This document shows, one piece after another, positions 1 to 8,899 of a stretch of DNA of 64,000 nt. Within the stretch, counting starts at the first letter, position 1. Each line of letters begins with the position of its first letter. Origin of the DNA: Phaeodactylibacter sp. (lineage in GTDB: Bacteria; Bacteroidota; Bacteroidia; Chitinophagales; Saprospiraceae); assembly GCF_022763345.1 (NCBI RefSeq), contig NZ_JALEGS010000065.1:32948-96947 (forward strand), in the 5' to 3' direction. The translations under genes were made by a program, and so were the position numbers. The notes under the pieces are model-generated. The model saw only the letters and a program-made list of their open reading frames with translations, did no database searches and was not told the DNA's origin.

Positions 1-115
1 ACTAAGCACTGCTCGCTGGGGCAGATTACGCATGCCTTGTATGAAGTCGGTGGGCAGTACCGGCGGAATATGTAAGCTGGAATCGCAAAAATTTCCGATT
101 TTACAGAAAAAAGAA

Positions 116-583
116 ATGGGCAATCGGTTTCTCATTTACTGCATAAAAGGCCTGGCAGCAATTGGGCTGCTGGGCATCTTTGCCTTATCCGTTGCGGTAA
201 TGCTGTATGGTATGGTAGAGACGGTACACGCGGCAGGTGGTATCCTGCAGAATCAGCACTCCGAAAAAGACATCATCGTAATTGTAGTGGGCATCGTTGA
301 TTTTTTTCTGCTCGGCATCACCGCCCTGCTTGTAGCGGTAGGCTTGTACGAGCTCTTTTTTAAACCGATAGCCGGCCTGCCCGACTGGATCAACATCAAA
401 AATATGGATCAGCTCAAGGTCATGCTCATTACGGTGGCGATTTTAGTCATGAGTATTTCCTTCATGGGCAAAGTCGTCACCTGGAATGGGGAGGACGATA
501 TTATGGGTTATGGCGTTGCTTTGGGGCTGGTGATTATTGGGCTGAGCTACTTCCTGAGCATCAAACAGCAGAAAGAAAGTTAG
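116..583 (+). CDS. YqhA/UPF0114-like integral membrane protein
   Basis: Small membrane protein of about 155 residues with hydrophobic segments near residues 7-30, 45-75, 100-120 and 130-147 and a lysine-rich tail. The order of segments and the stretch with VDFFLLG, GLYELF and a following charged loop resemble the YqhA/UPF0114 family, whose function is unknown. The frame is open upstream to an ATG at 32, but the extra 28 residues there are polar and unlike the family, so the ATG at 116 (MGNRFLIY) is preferred. A short hairpin, GCACTT at 583-588 pairing with AAGTGC at 595-600, follows the stop but has no T-tract. Neighbours give no clue to function. Confidence 0.6.
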   Translation: MGNRFLIYCIKGLAAIGLLGIFALSVAVMLYGMVETVHAAGGILQNQHSEKDIIVIVVGIVDFFLLGITALLVAVGLYELFFKPIAGLPDWINIKNMDQLKVMLITVAILVMSISFMGKVVTWNGEDDIMGYGVALGLVIIGLSYFLSIKQQKES

Positions 584-721
584 CACTTGTGTAAAAGTGC
601 CTGAAGGCTCTGTATGGCTGGTGCAAATGGCACAAGTTCAATAGCTGGCTACTTCGCCCTGTACTGATGAGAGAGGTTTGTGAAGAGGAGGAGAGTAGAC
701 GATCTTAAAAACAGAAGCCGT

Positions 722-1717
722 ATGAATGGAGAAATCCTCATCTACAAAAACCAAGACGGCAACATCAAGATAGATGTACGTCTGCAGGAAGAAACCGTTT
801 GGCTTACCCAAGCACAGATGGCTACCTTGTTTGGGAAAGACAAGCGTACCATCAGTGAGCATATCGGCAATATTTTCAAAGAAGGCGAATTGGACGAAAA
901 TTCAGTTGTCCGGAAATTCCGGACAACTGCTGCGGATGGTAAAAACTATGCAATCAATCACTACAACTTAGATGTCATTATTTCAGTCGGCTATCGGGTA
1001 AAATCGGTTCAGGGCACACAGTTCCGTATTTGGGCAACACAGCGTTTAAAGGAATACATTATAAAGGGCTTTACGCTCAATGACGACCGCTTTAAGTCGG
1101 GCAGCTCTATGAACTATTTCAATGAGTTGCAAGAGCGTATTCGTGAGATACGCCTGTCGGAGAAGTTCTTCTACCAAAAAATCAAAGACATCTACGCTAC
1201 CAGCATAGACTATGACCCTAAAGACGAAAAAACCATTGAGTTTTTCAAAATCGTTCAAAACAAACTGCTTTGGGCGATCAGTGAGCAAACCGCAGCAGAA
1301 TTAGTGTATAGGCGTGTGGATGCCAGTTTGCCCTTGATGGGCATGCTTTCTTACGACAAAAAACAAGTGGCTTCCATAAAAAAGGCGGAAGTAAGCATTG
1401 CCAAAAATTACTTGAATGAAGAAGAAATGAGGCTTTTGGGCTTGTTGGTGGAGCAATATCTGGCATTTGCTGAAACAATGGCACAGCAGCAAACCCCCAT
1501 GTATATGAAAGATTGGATTGAGCGATTAGATACCATTTTGCAATTAAACGGCAGGGAATTATTGACCCATGCAGGTAAAGTTTCGCGTAAAATGGCATTG
1601 GAGAAATCAGGCGCCGAGTACGAGAAATTCAAGCAACAACTAAAAGCGATTGAGAAGGAAGCTAGCCTTAAAGAGTTGGAAGAAGACATTAAAAAGTTGA
1701 AGAAACCGAAAAAGTGA
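722..1717 (+). CDS. RhuM family protein (orphan copy)
   Basis: About 331 residues of the RhuM/virulence-protein family. Recognisable parts are the N-terminal winged-helix-like block (VWLTQAQMATLFGKDKRTISEHI), the EGELDENSVV segment, and the conserved core ending in GTQFRIWATQRLKEYIIKGF. A lysine/glutamate-rich coiled C-terminus closes the protein. RhuM proteins often lie inside type I restriction-modification loci, but their biochemical role is unsettled. Here the gene stands alone between a membrane protein and a protease, with no hsd genes nearby. A related copy lies at 44657-45667 beside hsdS. The open frame extends upstream to an ATG at 680; the basic extra residues are unlike the second copy, so MNGEILIYK at 722 is chosen. 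Base composition is visibly more AT-rich than the following genes, which suggests transfer. Confidence 0.85.
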   Translation: MNGEILIYKNQDGNIKIDVRLQEETVWLTQAQMATLFGKDKRTISEHIGNIFKEGELDENSVVRKFRTTAADGKNYAINHYNLDVIISVGYRVKSVQGTQFRIWATQRLKEYIIKGFTLNDDRFKSGSSMNYFNELQERIREIRLSEKFFYQKIKDIYATSIDYDPKDEKTIEFFKIVQNKLLWAISEQTAAELVYRRVDASLPLMGMLSYDKKQVASIKKAEVSIAKNYLNEEEMRLLGLLVEQYLAFAETMAQQQTPMYMKDWIERLDTILQLNGRELLTHAGKVSRKMALEKSGAEYEKFKQQLKAIEKEASLKELEEDIKKLKKPKK

Positions 1718-1759
1718 AATTCACAGAAGCGAAGTTAGCTAAGTACGAGGTTAATCCCC

Positions 1760-2890
1760 CTACCGCTTCACCTTCAACAATCCCGACAGCCCATTCTCAT
1801 CCACCACACCTACCAGCTTGCCCTGATGGAAGACCGGGAGGATACCACGGCCTTTCCAGTACACCTTACCGTAGGCTTCATCCAGCGGATCGGTGGGAAG
1901 GAGGGCATCGGGGAAAGGGCGGATGACGCTGCTGAGGGGCATAGAGGAAGGGTCAAGCTTTTTGTCCTTGGCAAGTTTGACGAGTCTGCGCTCGCCTAGC
2001 GTGCCGGTCAGGTTGTGCCATTCATCGAATACGAGGAAGTGACGTTCGGTGCCATGCTGCATCAGGTCAAAGGCAGCAGACAGCGGCTGATCCGTATACA
2101 GGGGGGTGTATTGCGGGCGCATGATATCGGCTACCGCGTGCTTGCTGAGGATACCATCGAAGCGCACCATTTTGTACTCATTGGCAGCCATTACAAACAC
2201 GAAAATACCGATTACCGCCGTGATGATACTAAACTGCCACACCCCGAAGGCGACCAGACCTATCGCCAGCACCTGCCCTACGTAAGTGGCAATCCGCGTA
2301 GCCTTCAGGCGGCCCAGGCGGATGGACAGCAGTGCCCGCAGCACCCGTCCCCCGTCCATAGGGAAAGCCGGCACCATATTGAAAACCGCCAGGATACCGT
2401 TCAGGAAAATCAGCCCGAAGAGGAAGTAATCCCAGGGCGATAAGCCCACCGAAAAGATATTGGAATTGGGATAAGCCAGGCTCATGAAGAAGTTGTAGAA
2501 CTTCGACCGGCTTGCCTCGGAAGCCAGCAGGGGCTGAGCTGAAAGCAGCAATCCGATAAATACATTGACCATTGGCCCGGCCACGGCCACCATAAACTCA
2601 TGTACCGGATTTTCCGGCAGGCGGTCCAGGCGCGCCACGCCACCGATGGGCGACAGGATGATATCGCGGGTATCCACGCCGTAGCGGCGGGCCGTGAGGG
2701 CATGCCCAAATTCATGCAGCACCACGCAGCCAAAGATGGCCAATACAAAACCCATCATCCAGGCCATCGTCTCCCAGTCCCAGGCTTCACCCAGCCCTTT
2801 CGCCAGTACCCATACGAAGATGAGCAGGAACGTCCAGTGGACCTGCACCGGGATACCGAAGAACTTCGCAATTTGGACAACGCCTTTCAT
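1760..2890 (-). CDS. M50 site-2-type intramembrane metalloprotease with CBS domains
   Basis: 376-residue multi-pass membrane zinc protease. The zinc-binding HEFGH is at residues 59-63, the supporting NMVPAFPMDGG (third ligand Asp179) at 171-181, and about six hydrophobic segments fill residues 10-240. The C-terminal 125 residues (from ILSKHAVADIMRP) form a CBS-pair-like cytoplasmic domain. This is the SpoIVFB/Rip3 subtype, in which the CBS pair is thought to gate cleavage by binding nucleotides; the substrate cannot be inferred. The gene is single, downstream of the acyl-CoA dehydrogenase gene on the same strand, with a probable terminator between them, so it is likely expressed separately. 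Catalytic residues are intact. Confidence 0.92.
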   Translation of the reverse strand: MKGVVQIAKFFGIPVQVHWTFLLIFVWVLAKGLGEAWDWETMAWMMGFVLAIFGCVVLHEFGHALTARRYGVDTRDIILSPIGGVARLDRLPENPVHEFMVAVAGPMVNVFIGLLLSAQPLLASEASRSKFYNFFMSLAYPNSNIFSVGLSPWDYFLFGLIFLNGILAVFNMVPAFPMDGGRVLRALLSIRLGRLKATRIATYVGQVLAIGLVAFGVWQFSIITAVIGIFVFVMAANEYKMVRFDGILSKHAVADIMRPQYTPLYTDQPLSAAFDLMQHGTERHFLVFDEWHNLTGTLGERRLVKLAKDKKLDPSSMPLSSVIRPFPDALLPTDPLDEAYGKVYWKGRGILPVFHQGKLVGVVDENGLSGLLKVKR

Positions 2891-2964
2891 GAGTGAGGTT
2901 AGGTAAAGAATGAATTTGATCTACAAACGTAAAAACGGGAGGCTTAGTTTTTGGGCTGAATCAA

Positions 2965-3000
2965 CAAAAGCACCTCCCCAATACTGAGAAGATGCTTTTG
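2965..3000 (-). terminator. Hairpin downstream of acyl-CoA dehydrogenase gene
   Basis: In the minus-strand transcript, 2986-3000 can pair with 2965-2979 through 15 base pairs (outer eight are perfect CAAAAGCA/TGCTTTTG, inner ones include three G-U pairs) around a six-base loop. It sits 28 nt after the stop of the acyl-CoA dehydrogenase gene. The T-rich part lies in the distal arm rather than after it, so its strength as a terminator is uncertain. Confidence 0.55.
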
Positions 3001-3027
3001 TATCGCTTTTTGGCGGATCGGAAGCGC

Positions 3028-4218
3028 TTACACGCCCTGCTCCTGCATGCTGTCCCGGAAGATTGGCAGATAGAGCTGCCCTTTAAGGATGTTGCGGGAG
3101 ATCACCACGCGCTGTATCTCGGAAGTACCTTCGTAGATTTGCGTAATCTTTGCATCGCGCATCAGGCGCTCTACGTGGTACTCTTTTACAAAGCCATAAC
3201 CACCGTGAACCTGAACCGCTTCCACGGTATGCCGCATCGCCACTTCTGAGGCATACATCTTCGCCATAGAGCTCGCCATATCATAATCCATGTGGTTATC
3301 TTTGAGCCAGGCCGAACGATATACCATCAGCTTGGCCGCCTCAATTTCGGTAGCCATATCTGCCAGCTTGAAAGCAATCGCCTGATGCTTGCTGATCGCT
3401 TTGCCAAAGGCTTCGCGTTCCTTGGAGTAGTTCAGCGCCAGTTCGTAAGCACCGCCGGCAATACCCAGTGCCTGAGCAGCAATACCGATCCGGCCGCCAG
3501 ACAGCGTCTTCATCGCAAACTTGAAGCCGAAGCCGTCTTCGCCAATACGGTTTTCCTTAGGCACCTTCACATCGGTGTACATGATGGTGTGGGTGTCAGA
3601 AGAACGGATGCCCAGCTTGTCTTCCTTGGCGCCAATCGCTACGCCTTCCGAATCCGTCTCGACAATGAAGCAGTTGATGCCCCGGTGCCCTTTCTCCGGG
3701 TCAGTCTGCGCCATTACCAGGTGCAGCTTGGAAGTGCCGCCGTTGGTGATCCAGTTTTTGGTGCCGTTGAGTACGTAGTGGTCGCCCATGTCTACAGCCG
3801 TGGTGCGCTGCATCGTGGCGTCACTGCCTGCTTCCGGCTCGGAGAGGCAGAAAGCACCGATCCATTCGCCGGTAGCCAGCTTAGGCAGGTACTTTGCTTT
3901 TTGGGCTTCTGTTCCGTAGGTTTCAATGCCCCAGCAGACCAGAGAGTTGTTGACCGACATGATGACCGAGCAGGAGTTGTCGACCTTAGAAATTTCCTCC
4001 ATAGCCAGCACGTAGGACATCGTGTCCATGCCGCCGCCACCGTACTCCGGCGATACCATCATGCCCAGGAAGCCCAGCTCGCCCATTTTGCGGACTTGCT
4101 CCGTAGGGTATTCCTGCTTGGAATCGCGCTCAATCACGCCGGGCTTGAGTTCTTTTTGGGCAAATTCACGTGCCGCTTCCTGAACGGCCAGTTGCTCTTC
4201 GGTGAGTTCAAAAAACAT
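3028..4218 (-). CDS. Acyl-CoA dehydrogenase (short-chain/butyryl type)
   Basis: 396-residue FAD enzyme that oxidises acyl-CoA to trans-2-enoyl-CoA in beta-oxidation or branched-chain amino acid breakdown. Visible signatures are the FAD/substrate block AFCLSEPEAGSDA, WITNGG, the GGRIGIAAQALGIA block, the GYGFVKEYHVERLMRDAKI segment and the C-terminal QIYEGTSEIQR, whose glutamate is the catalytic base in short-chain members. Length is typical for the family, and the start at ATG 4218 gives the standard N-terminus (FELTEEQLAVQ). It is transcribed alone or after a 129-nt AT-rich gap behind the three-gene operon at 4348-8601. No electron-transfer flavoprotein genes are nearby. Confidence 0.95.
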   Translation of the reverse strand: MFFELTEEQLAVQEAAREFAQKELKPGVIERDSKQEYPTEQVRKMGELGFLGMMVSPEYGGGGMDTMSYVLAMEEISKVDNSCSVIMSVNNSLVCWGIETYGTEAQKAKYLPKLATGEWIGAFCLSEPEAGSDATMQRTTAVDMGDHYVLNGTKNWITNGGTSKLHLVMAQTDPEKGHRGINCFIVETDSEGVAIGAKEDKLGIRSSDTHTIMYTDVKVPKENRIGEDGFGFKFAMKTLSGGRIGIAAQALGIAGGAYELALNYSKEREAFGKAISKHQAIAFKLADMATEIEAAKLMVYRSAWLKDNHMDYDMASSMAKMYASEVAMRHTVEAVQVHGGYGFVKEYHVERLMRDAKITQIYEGTSEIQRVVISRNILKGQLYLPIFRDSMQEQGV

Positions 4219-4347
4219 ATTTTATTGGTTTATTCAGTTGAGGGCGGTGTACCACTCAAAATATTAGCAAATAACTTATGTGTACTTAGCGAAAATACGC
4301 TATTTTCAGCACAAAATAAAATTTTGAAGCCTCGCCTTTGTTGGTGT

Positions 4348-5286
4348 TTAGTAAAAACTGCTATTCGTCCGGCGCCCTTCCCCACCGATAGCGAATTCCA
4401 TGCCCATCTGTACCGCTGCGTGGTGCTGACTACGCCGGTTGACCTCGCCTTCGCGCCCCTGACTGATATCCATCAAATCGTAGAATAGCTGACCATGGGC
4501 AAAAATGCGCCCATGCGAAAAAAGCTTCCTCGACAACCGAATGCCCGCAATGGGCCCGATGTGGAAAGCCCGCCCGCCTACGTCTTCGGGAAGGAGCACT
4601 TTGCTATCGTCAGCTAGGTCTTGCAGGGCGACCAGCTGAGTAGCTGTAAATTCGTTTTCCAGGGCAATTCGCTCAATTTCCTGATTGAGGAACTGGAAAA
4701 AGCCAGCCTCACTTTCGGAGCGCTGAAAGCTCCAGTCAAAACCGGTACGCAGCCCCAGGAATACTTCGTAGTCAAAAGGGCGGTCGAGGCTGCCCCCACC
4801 CGCACCGTAGCGGGTTTTCAGAAAACTGTACCGGTAGTCAAGGTGGAGGTTCATCCCCTTGCCGCCTTCCCGGAAATAACCTGGGCTTGCGCCTATCTCG
4901 ATAGACTGTGGCTGTAGCTGCAGGTCAGAAGACTCCCCAAAGCTATAGCGCAGGAAGAAAGTCGCCACGGTCTTGTTGTATCCATTACGGCCGAACTCCT
5001 CGCCCATTTCCAGCTCGCTCATCGGCTCGGCAGCGCCTTGCAGCAAGGCTTCGAGCGAGGCCCCCAGCTTGACCAGGTTCCACATGGCCTGAAAGTGAGG
5101 ATTGGCAGACAAAGGTGCCCGGTCGTCCAGTGCAAATACGGCGTTCATCTTGACGCCGAAATCCAGTTGTGCATCATCCAGTACCAGCAGGTAGCGGGTG
5201 CTGTGCTCCCCTACGCGGCCCTGTGCCCAGGCAGCCGACAGGCTCAGTATCATGAAGATCAGTAGTAGTAGTACATTTTTTCTCAT
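4348..5286 (-). CDS. Secreted hypothetical protein, probably beta-rich
   Basis: 312 residues beginning with a clear signal peptide (MRKNVLLLLIFMILSLSAAWAQ, cleavage about residue 22). No family is recognised. The mature part has many alternating-hydrophobic stretches (VATFFLRYSF, MNLHLDYRYSF, YEVFLGLRTGFDW, GMEFAIG) like outer-membrane or surface beta-strands. It is last of three closely spaced minus-strand genes: 12 nt separate it from the gene at 5299-6315, which has a similar design, and that gene follows a T9SS type B surface protein. A role in the cell envelope, possibly as membrane partner of that surface protein, is inference only. Confidence 0.75.
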   Translation of the reverse strand: MRKNVLLLLIFMILSLSAAWAQGRVGEHSTRYLLVLDDAQLDFGVKMNAVFALDDRAPLSANPHFQAMWNLVKLGASLEALLQGAAEPMSELEMGEEFGRNGYNKTVATFFLRYSFGESSDLQLQPQSIEIGASPGYFREGGKGMNLHLDYRYSFLKTRYGAGGGSLDRPFDYEVFLGLRTGFDWSFQRSESEAGFFQFLNQEIERIALENEFTATQLVALQDLADDSKVLLPEDVGGRAFHIGPIAGIRLSRKLFSHGRIFAHGQLFYDLMDISQGREGEVNRRSQHHAAVQMGMEFAIGGEGRRTNSSFY

Positions 5287-5298
5287 AGTCTATTGAGT

Positions 5299-6315
5299 TT
5301 ATTTCCGCCGCCGGGCGGATCGTTGTGCATTGTTTTGCTTCCAGCCAAAACCGGTGCGCCAGCGTACGCCTACGTGCGCGTACGTCTGCAGCATGGGGTC
5401 CGTCCCCTCTACGACGGTATGCCGGCTTCGGGCCACCTCTATGCCGCCAATAACAGAGAAACCTCCGCCAAAATTGACCGGCACGGTAGCCCGGGCAAAC
5501 CAGCCCAGAGAAGGGATGGTGCGCGGATCCCGGAACTTTCCAAATACAATATTTTGCAGTGCCACTGCTACCTGATCGGTGATGTCTTCCACCGGTGCCA
5601 GCAGGCCGCCTTCCATCAGGCTGTCCAGCTTTTCGCTAATGAAGAGGATGTTGCCCAAGTCAACCATTGGCGAAGGATCGGCGGTCAGCCGAAGCCCGCC
5701 GGTCAGCTCGGCATCTATGGATATCTGCTCGTTGCGCCCGAAAGCGACGAGGGGGCGGTCGCCCAGGAATAACTTTTTGAAATGAACGTACACCTCCGCA
5801 TCATACCGGTTAGGAAAAAAGGGCTGCGCCCGCCCGGCATCAGACAAAGCCATCTGCGCCAGGTGCGCTGCCAGAGCTTCGGCATCCCCGCGCAGGGAAA
5901 GGCGGACCGACTCGATCTGATTGCTTAATTTTTTGCTCTCGGCCCGGTCAATGTAGCGGGGGTCAGAAACAGCTACACTGCCTCCAATGAATTTGTAGCG
6001 TACGAAGAAGCGCGCCATCCGGACATTTCGCCTTTGCTGCCGTTCCAGCTCCTGCTCGATTTCGATGCGCAGGCCGGGAAAGAGGTTTTTCAGCCAGCGG
6101 GGCGCATTAAGGTCAAAAAAGGCAAAAGCGCTGTCCACTTCAGTCTCCGCAATCTCCAGCTCAGAAAAGCCAACGATTTCCGAAAGCTCCCCCCGAAAAC
6201 TGGCATTGGAAATACCGGTGGTGGTCTCCATCCCAAACTCAAAAGCCTGGGCAGGCAGCAAGCCCGGCAGCAGCAAGAGGCAAAGACCACAGATTTGGGT
6301 TACTATTTTATTCAT
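5299..6315 (-). CDS. Secreted hypothetical protein, probably beta-rich
   Basis: 338 residues with an N-terminal signal peptide (MNKIVTQICGLCLLLLPGLLPAQA). No domain is recognised. The C-terminal half contains several beta-strand-like segments (LGWFARATVPVNFGGGF, SVIGGIEVARS, AHVGVRWRTGFGW) and a basic end (SARRRK). Organisation and C-terminal strands resemble the downstream neighbour at 4348-5286, so the two may be distant paralogues. The open frame begins with GTG at 6318, but the ATG at 6315 is the more natural start. It lies 12 nt from the genes on either side, so the three are almost certainly co-transcribed. Confidence 0.75.
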   Translation of the reverse strand: MNKIVTQICGLCLLLLPGLLPAQAFEFGMETTTGISNASFRGELSEIVGFSELEIAETEVDSAFAFFDLNAPRWLKNLFPGLRIEIEQELERQQRRNVRMARFFVRYKFIGGSVAVSDPRYIDRAESKKLSNQIESVRLSLRGDAEALAAHLAQMALSDAGRAQPFFPNRYDAEVYVHFKKLFLGDRPLVAFGRNEQISIDAELTGGLRLTADPSPMVDLGNILFISEKLDSLMEGGLLAPVEDITDQVAVALQNIVFGKFRDPRTIPSLGWFARATVPVNFGGGFSVIGGIEVARSRHTVVEGTDPMLQTYAHVGVRWRTGFGWKQNNAQRSARRRK

Positions 6316-6330
6316 CACTTCATTTCAGTT

Positions 6331-8601
6331 TTATCGGATCAGGTGGACTTCGCCCTCGACGATGCGCCGAAAGCCATTAGGGTAGCGCACAATGCCGTAG
6401 TAGGCGTAAGTGCCGGTGTTCATGGGCTCGTCCAGCCGGTTGCCGTCCCAGCCATAGCTTTGGTCATTGAGGGGCACTTCTTCTTCTTCAAAAAGCAGCC
6501 CGCCCCAGCGGTCGTACACCTGAAAGCGCTCCACGATTTCACCGGAGCTCCCGTCGCTGTACAAAATAAGCCGGTCGTTGATGCCGTCGCCATTGGGTGA
6601 GAATGCGGTTGGCCCGTAGACATCCCCAAGTACTACTGTGAGCGGCAGAGCAGCTGATGCCAGGCAGCCGCGGCCATCTTCCACGATCACCCGGATATCC
6701 AAATTTCGGGTGGCAATGAAATCAGTAGTGGGCTGGCCGGTATCAATTTCGTCGGGCACCCATTGGAGGCGCTGCACATCGCCGATGGTATTGGCGGTCA
6801 GGGAAATGGGCGTCGTCGGTCGCACTTCAATCGGTTCGTAGTCCAGGCTGACGCCCAAAGTATCGGGCCGGGTTATGGTTATGGGGAATTCCTGTACACA
6901 GTCAAACAGGTCACGGATGACCAGCAGGTAGTCTCCGTAGCCCAAGTCTTTGAAGCGTTGGGAAAGGGTGTAATTCTCCCCTCCGTCAATGGAGAAAATT
7001 GCCTGCCGCTCGGTACTGTGCAACTCGATTTCCACCTCGCCCAGCTCCCCGGGGCAGACGGGCTGTTCGATGAAAAGCTGCACTTCCGGGCCATCGGGTT
7101 CCGGGATGTCCACCTGCCAGTCCAGTGCACAGCCAAGAGAATCGGTTACGGTAACGGCGTAGATGCCCCCAGTCGCCGTTGCCAGCTCATTGCCACTGCC
7201 ACCGGGCCATTCAAAGCTCAGCTCCGGCGGATAAAAGTAGGCAAAGGCCGTATCGCAGGTCTCTTCGATGATCAGCTCGGGCTCCGGCAGGGGATTGGCG
7301 GTAACAAAAAGCGGCACTGTGATACTGCATCCATTCAGGTCCGTTGCCGTGAGGCTGTACTCCCCGATATCCGTCACTTCAAAATCTGTCACGAAGGAAA
7401 AAGGTATCGGCACCTGATAAGGGTTGACCCACTGCAGGCTCTGGAACAGGCTGTCATTTTGCGTAAGCAGGAAGACCGTATCGCCGAGGCAGGCGGCAGA
7501 AGCACTCAACTCGGGTGTGGGCGGAAGGAGAATCTGTAGGTTCATGGTGTCCAGGTCTTCGCAGCCCTCTTCGTTGAAGGCATGTAAGATGTACGCGCCC
7601 TCATTACCCGGATTCAAAGCTACCGTTTGGTAAATGGAGTCGGTGGTCGAAGTTCCGTCCGGGAGCGTCCAGAAGTGCCCCTGCCCACCGGTACCGGCAA
7701 GGGAAAAGCCAGTACCGTTGCAAAGGCTTTCATCGGGGCCGGCATCTGCAAATTCAGGGTCGGTCACCAGAAAGGAGTCGCGGACCGTGCAGCAGTCGTC
7801 CACCGCAGTGAAGTAGTACCAGCCCTGATTCCCTTCGAACGGATGATTGGTAATGAGCCCGCTGCCCACCACATTACCGGCGGCATCTGTCCATTCCATG
7901 GTGGCATCATCTGCAAAGCAGCCTGCCGGCACACCGGCAAAGAAGTAAATGGCATTGGCATTGCAATCGGGTATGCCCACGGGGTTGAAGCTGCAATCGC
8001 TCACCGGCTCCGGGCAGTGGATGTAGGTGGAAAATTCGGTGGAGGCATTATTGGGATCGCTGTACACGCTGTACTGTACCTGCAGCCCGATGGCGCAAAA
8101 AGGCGCGGTCCCGCTGATCCGGCCCACACCGCTCAGCGTCTGCAGATTACCAGGCAGAGCAAAGGCAGGCTGCCCCAGCGCCTGTAGCCACATCTCCATG
8201 GTATTGACATCAGCGACTTCTGAAACGATAAGGCTATCATTGTCGATCAGAGCGAAGCCGTTAAGGCAGCCCACGCAGTTGCCAAAAGCGAGGGTGCCCA
8301 GTGATTTGAGGGAACTATCCGGCATGATCGCCTGCACCTCCACCCGGTCCACCTGCTGCCCACCGAAGGCATTCACATCCACGATGTAGGATTGCTGCTG
8401 CTGGGTTTCCACGAAGTAAGTGGTGTAGCGTAACGTATCACGGTTTTGGGCCGTCATCGTGTTATTGCCGTCCTGCGGGTCCACATAGGGCTGACCGCAG
8501 TCACCAAGCATGATAGGCTGTGCCGGTAAAATAACGGGGACACAGAGTAGCAGCGCTACAGCGCAATAGCATTTCAGCAGGTAGAAGTCGTAGTCCTTCA
8601 T
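6331..8601 (-). CDS. T9SS type B (CHU_C-like) gliding-motility-associated surface protein
   Basis: 756-residue exported protein. A signal peptide lies at about residues 1-28. The body is rich in short beta-sandwich (PKD/Ig-like) segments with paired cysteines and acidic turns. The last about 95 residues carry the gliding-motility-associated C-terminal domain: GPTAFSPNGDGINDRL, then FQVYDRWGGLLFE, then YGWDG and TGTYAYYGIVRYPNG. That domain targets cargo to the type IX secretion system of Bacteroidota for surface display or release. It is the first gene of a three-gene operon with two secreted beta-rich proteins. The ATG at 8601 is preferred to the TTG one codon earlier. The ligand or substrate is unknown. 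Confidence 0.92.
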   Translation of the reverse strand: MKDYDFYLLKCYCAVALLLCVPVILPAQPIMLGDCGQPYVDPQDGNNTMTAQNRDTLRYTTYFVETQQQQSYIVDVNAFGGQQVDRVEVQAIMPDSSLKSLGTLAFGNCVGCLNGFALIDNDSLIVSEVADVNTMEMWLQALGQPAFALPGNLQTLSGVGRISGTAPFCAIGLQVQYSVYSDPNNASTEFSTYIHCPEPVSDCSFNPVGIPDCNANAIYFFAGVPAGCFADDATMEWTDAAGNVVGSGLITNHPFEGNQGWYYFTAVDDCCTVRDSFLVTDPEFADAGPDESLCNGTGFSLAGTGGQGHFWTLPDGTSTTDSIYQTVALNPGNEGAYILHAFNEEGCEDLDTMNLQILLPPTPELSASAACLGDTVFLLTQNDSLFQSLQWVNPYQVPIPFSFVTDFEVTDIGEYSLTATDLNGCSITVPLFVTANPLPEPELIIEETCDTAFAYFYPPELSFEWPGGSGNELATATGGIYAVTVTDSLGCALDWQVDIPEPDGPEVQLFIEQPVCPGELGEVEIELHSTERQAIFSIDGGENYTLSQRFKDLGYGDYLLVIRDLFDCVQEFPITITRPDTLGVSLDYEPIEVRPTTPISLTANTIGDVQRLQWVPDEIDTGQPTTDFIATRNLDIRVIVEDGRGCLASAALPLTVVLGDVYGPTAFSPNGDGINDRLILYSDGSSGEIVERFQVYDRWGGLLFEEEEVPLNDQSYGWDGNRLDEPMNTGTYAYYGIVRYPNGFRRIVEGEVHLIR

Positions 8602-8854
8602 CAATTTAACCTTCTGGCATCGTTTCCTCCCATAGCAGTTTGCTACTGCATTGGGACAGGCAGTCTTTAAATTCAGGGTGCTCCCCGGTGCGGGGCGAGG
8701 GTGTGGAGATTATGACGCTGACAAGGCTTATGCCCTGCCGGGCTGTAAAGGTATCACTTTTCCATAAGATGCCAAGGGAATCCGGTGCTAGTTTTTTGAT
8801 AAAGAGCGCTGGACATATTAAACCTGTTCTTAGTTTGTTAGCCTTTTCTACTGC

Positions 8855-8887
8855 TTTGCAGGGGTTTCTGCCCATTGTTTATCTTTG
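8855..8887 (+). promoter_or_regulatory. Bacteroidota-type promoter of kynureninase gene
   Basis: TTTG at 8855-8858, a 21-bp spacer, then TATCTTTG at 8880-8887 match the Bacteroidota consensus TTTG/TAnnTTTG. Transcription would begin a few bases after 8887, only about 5-8 nt before the ATG at 8900. This argues against the upstream in-frame ATG at 8885, which lies inside the -7 box. Confidence 0.7.
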
Positions 8888-8899
8888 CAAAAAAACCTC

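Noticed and set aside
3292..4488. 398-codon open frame on the plus strand opposite the acyl-CoA dehydrogenase
   Set aside because: It is antisense to a well-conserved gene, lacks a signal or domain and results from high-GC codon bias.
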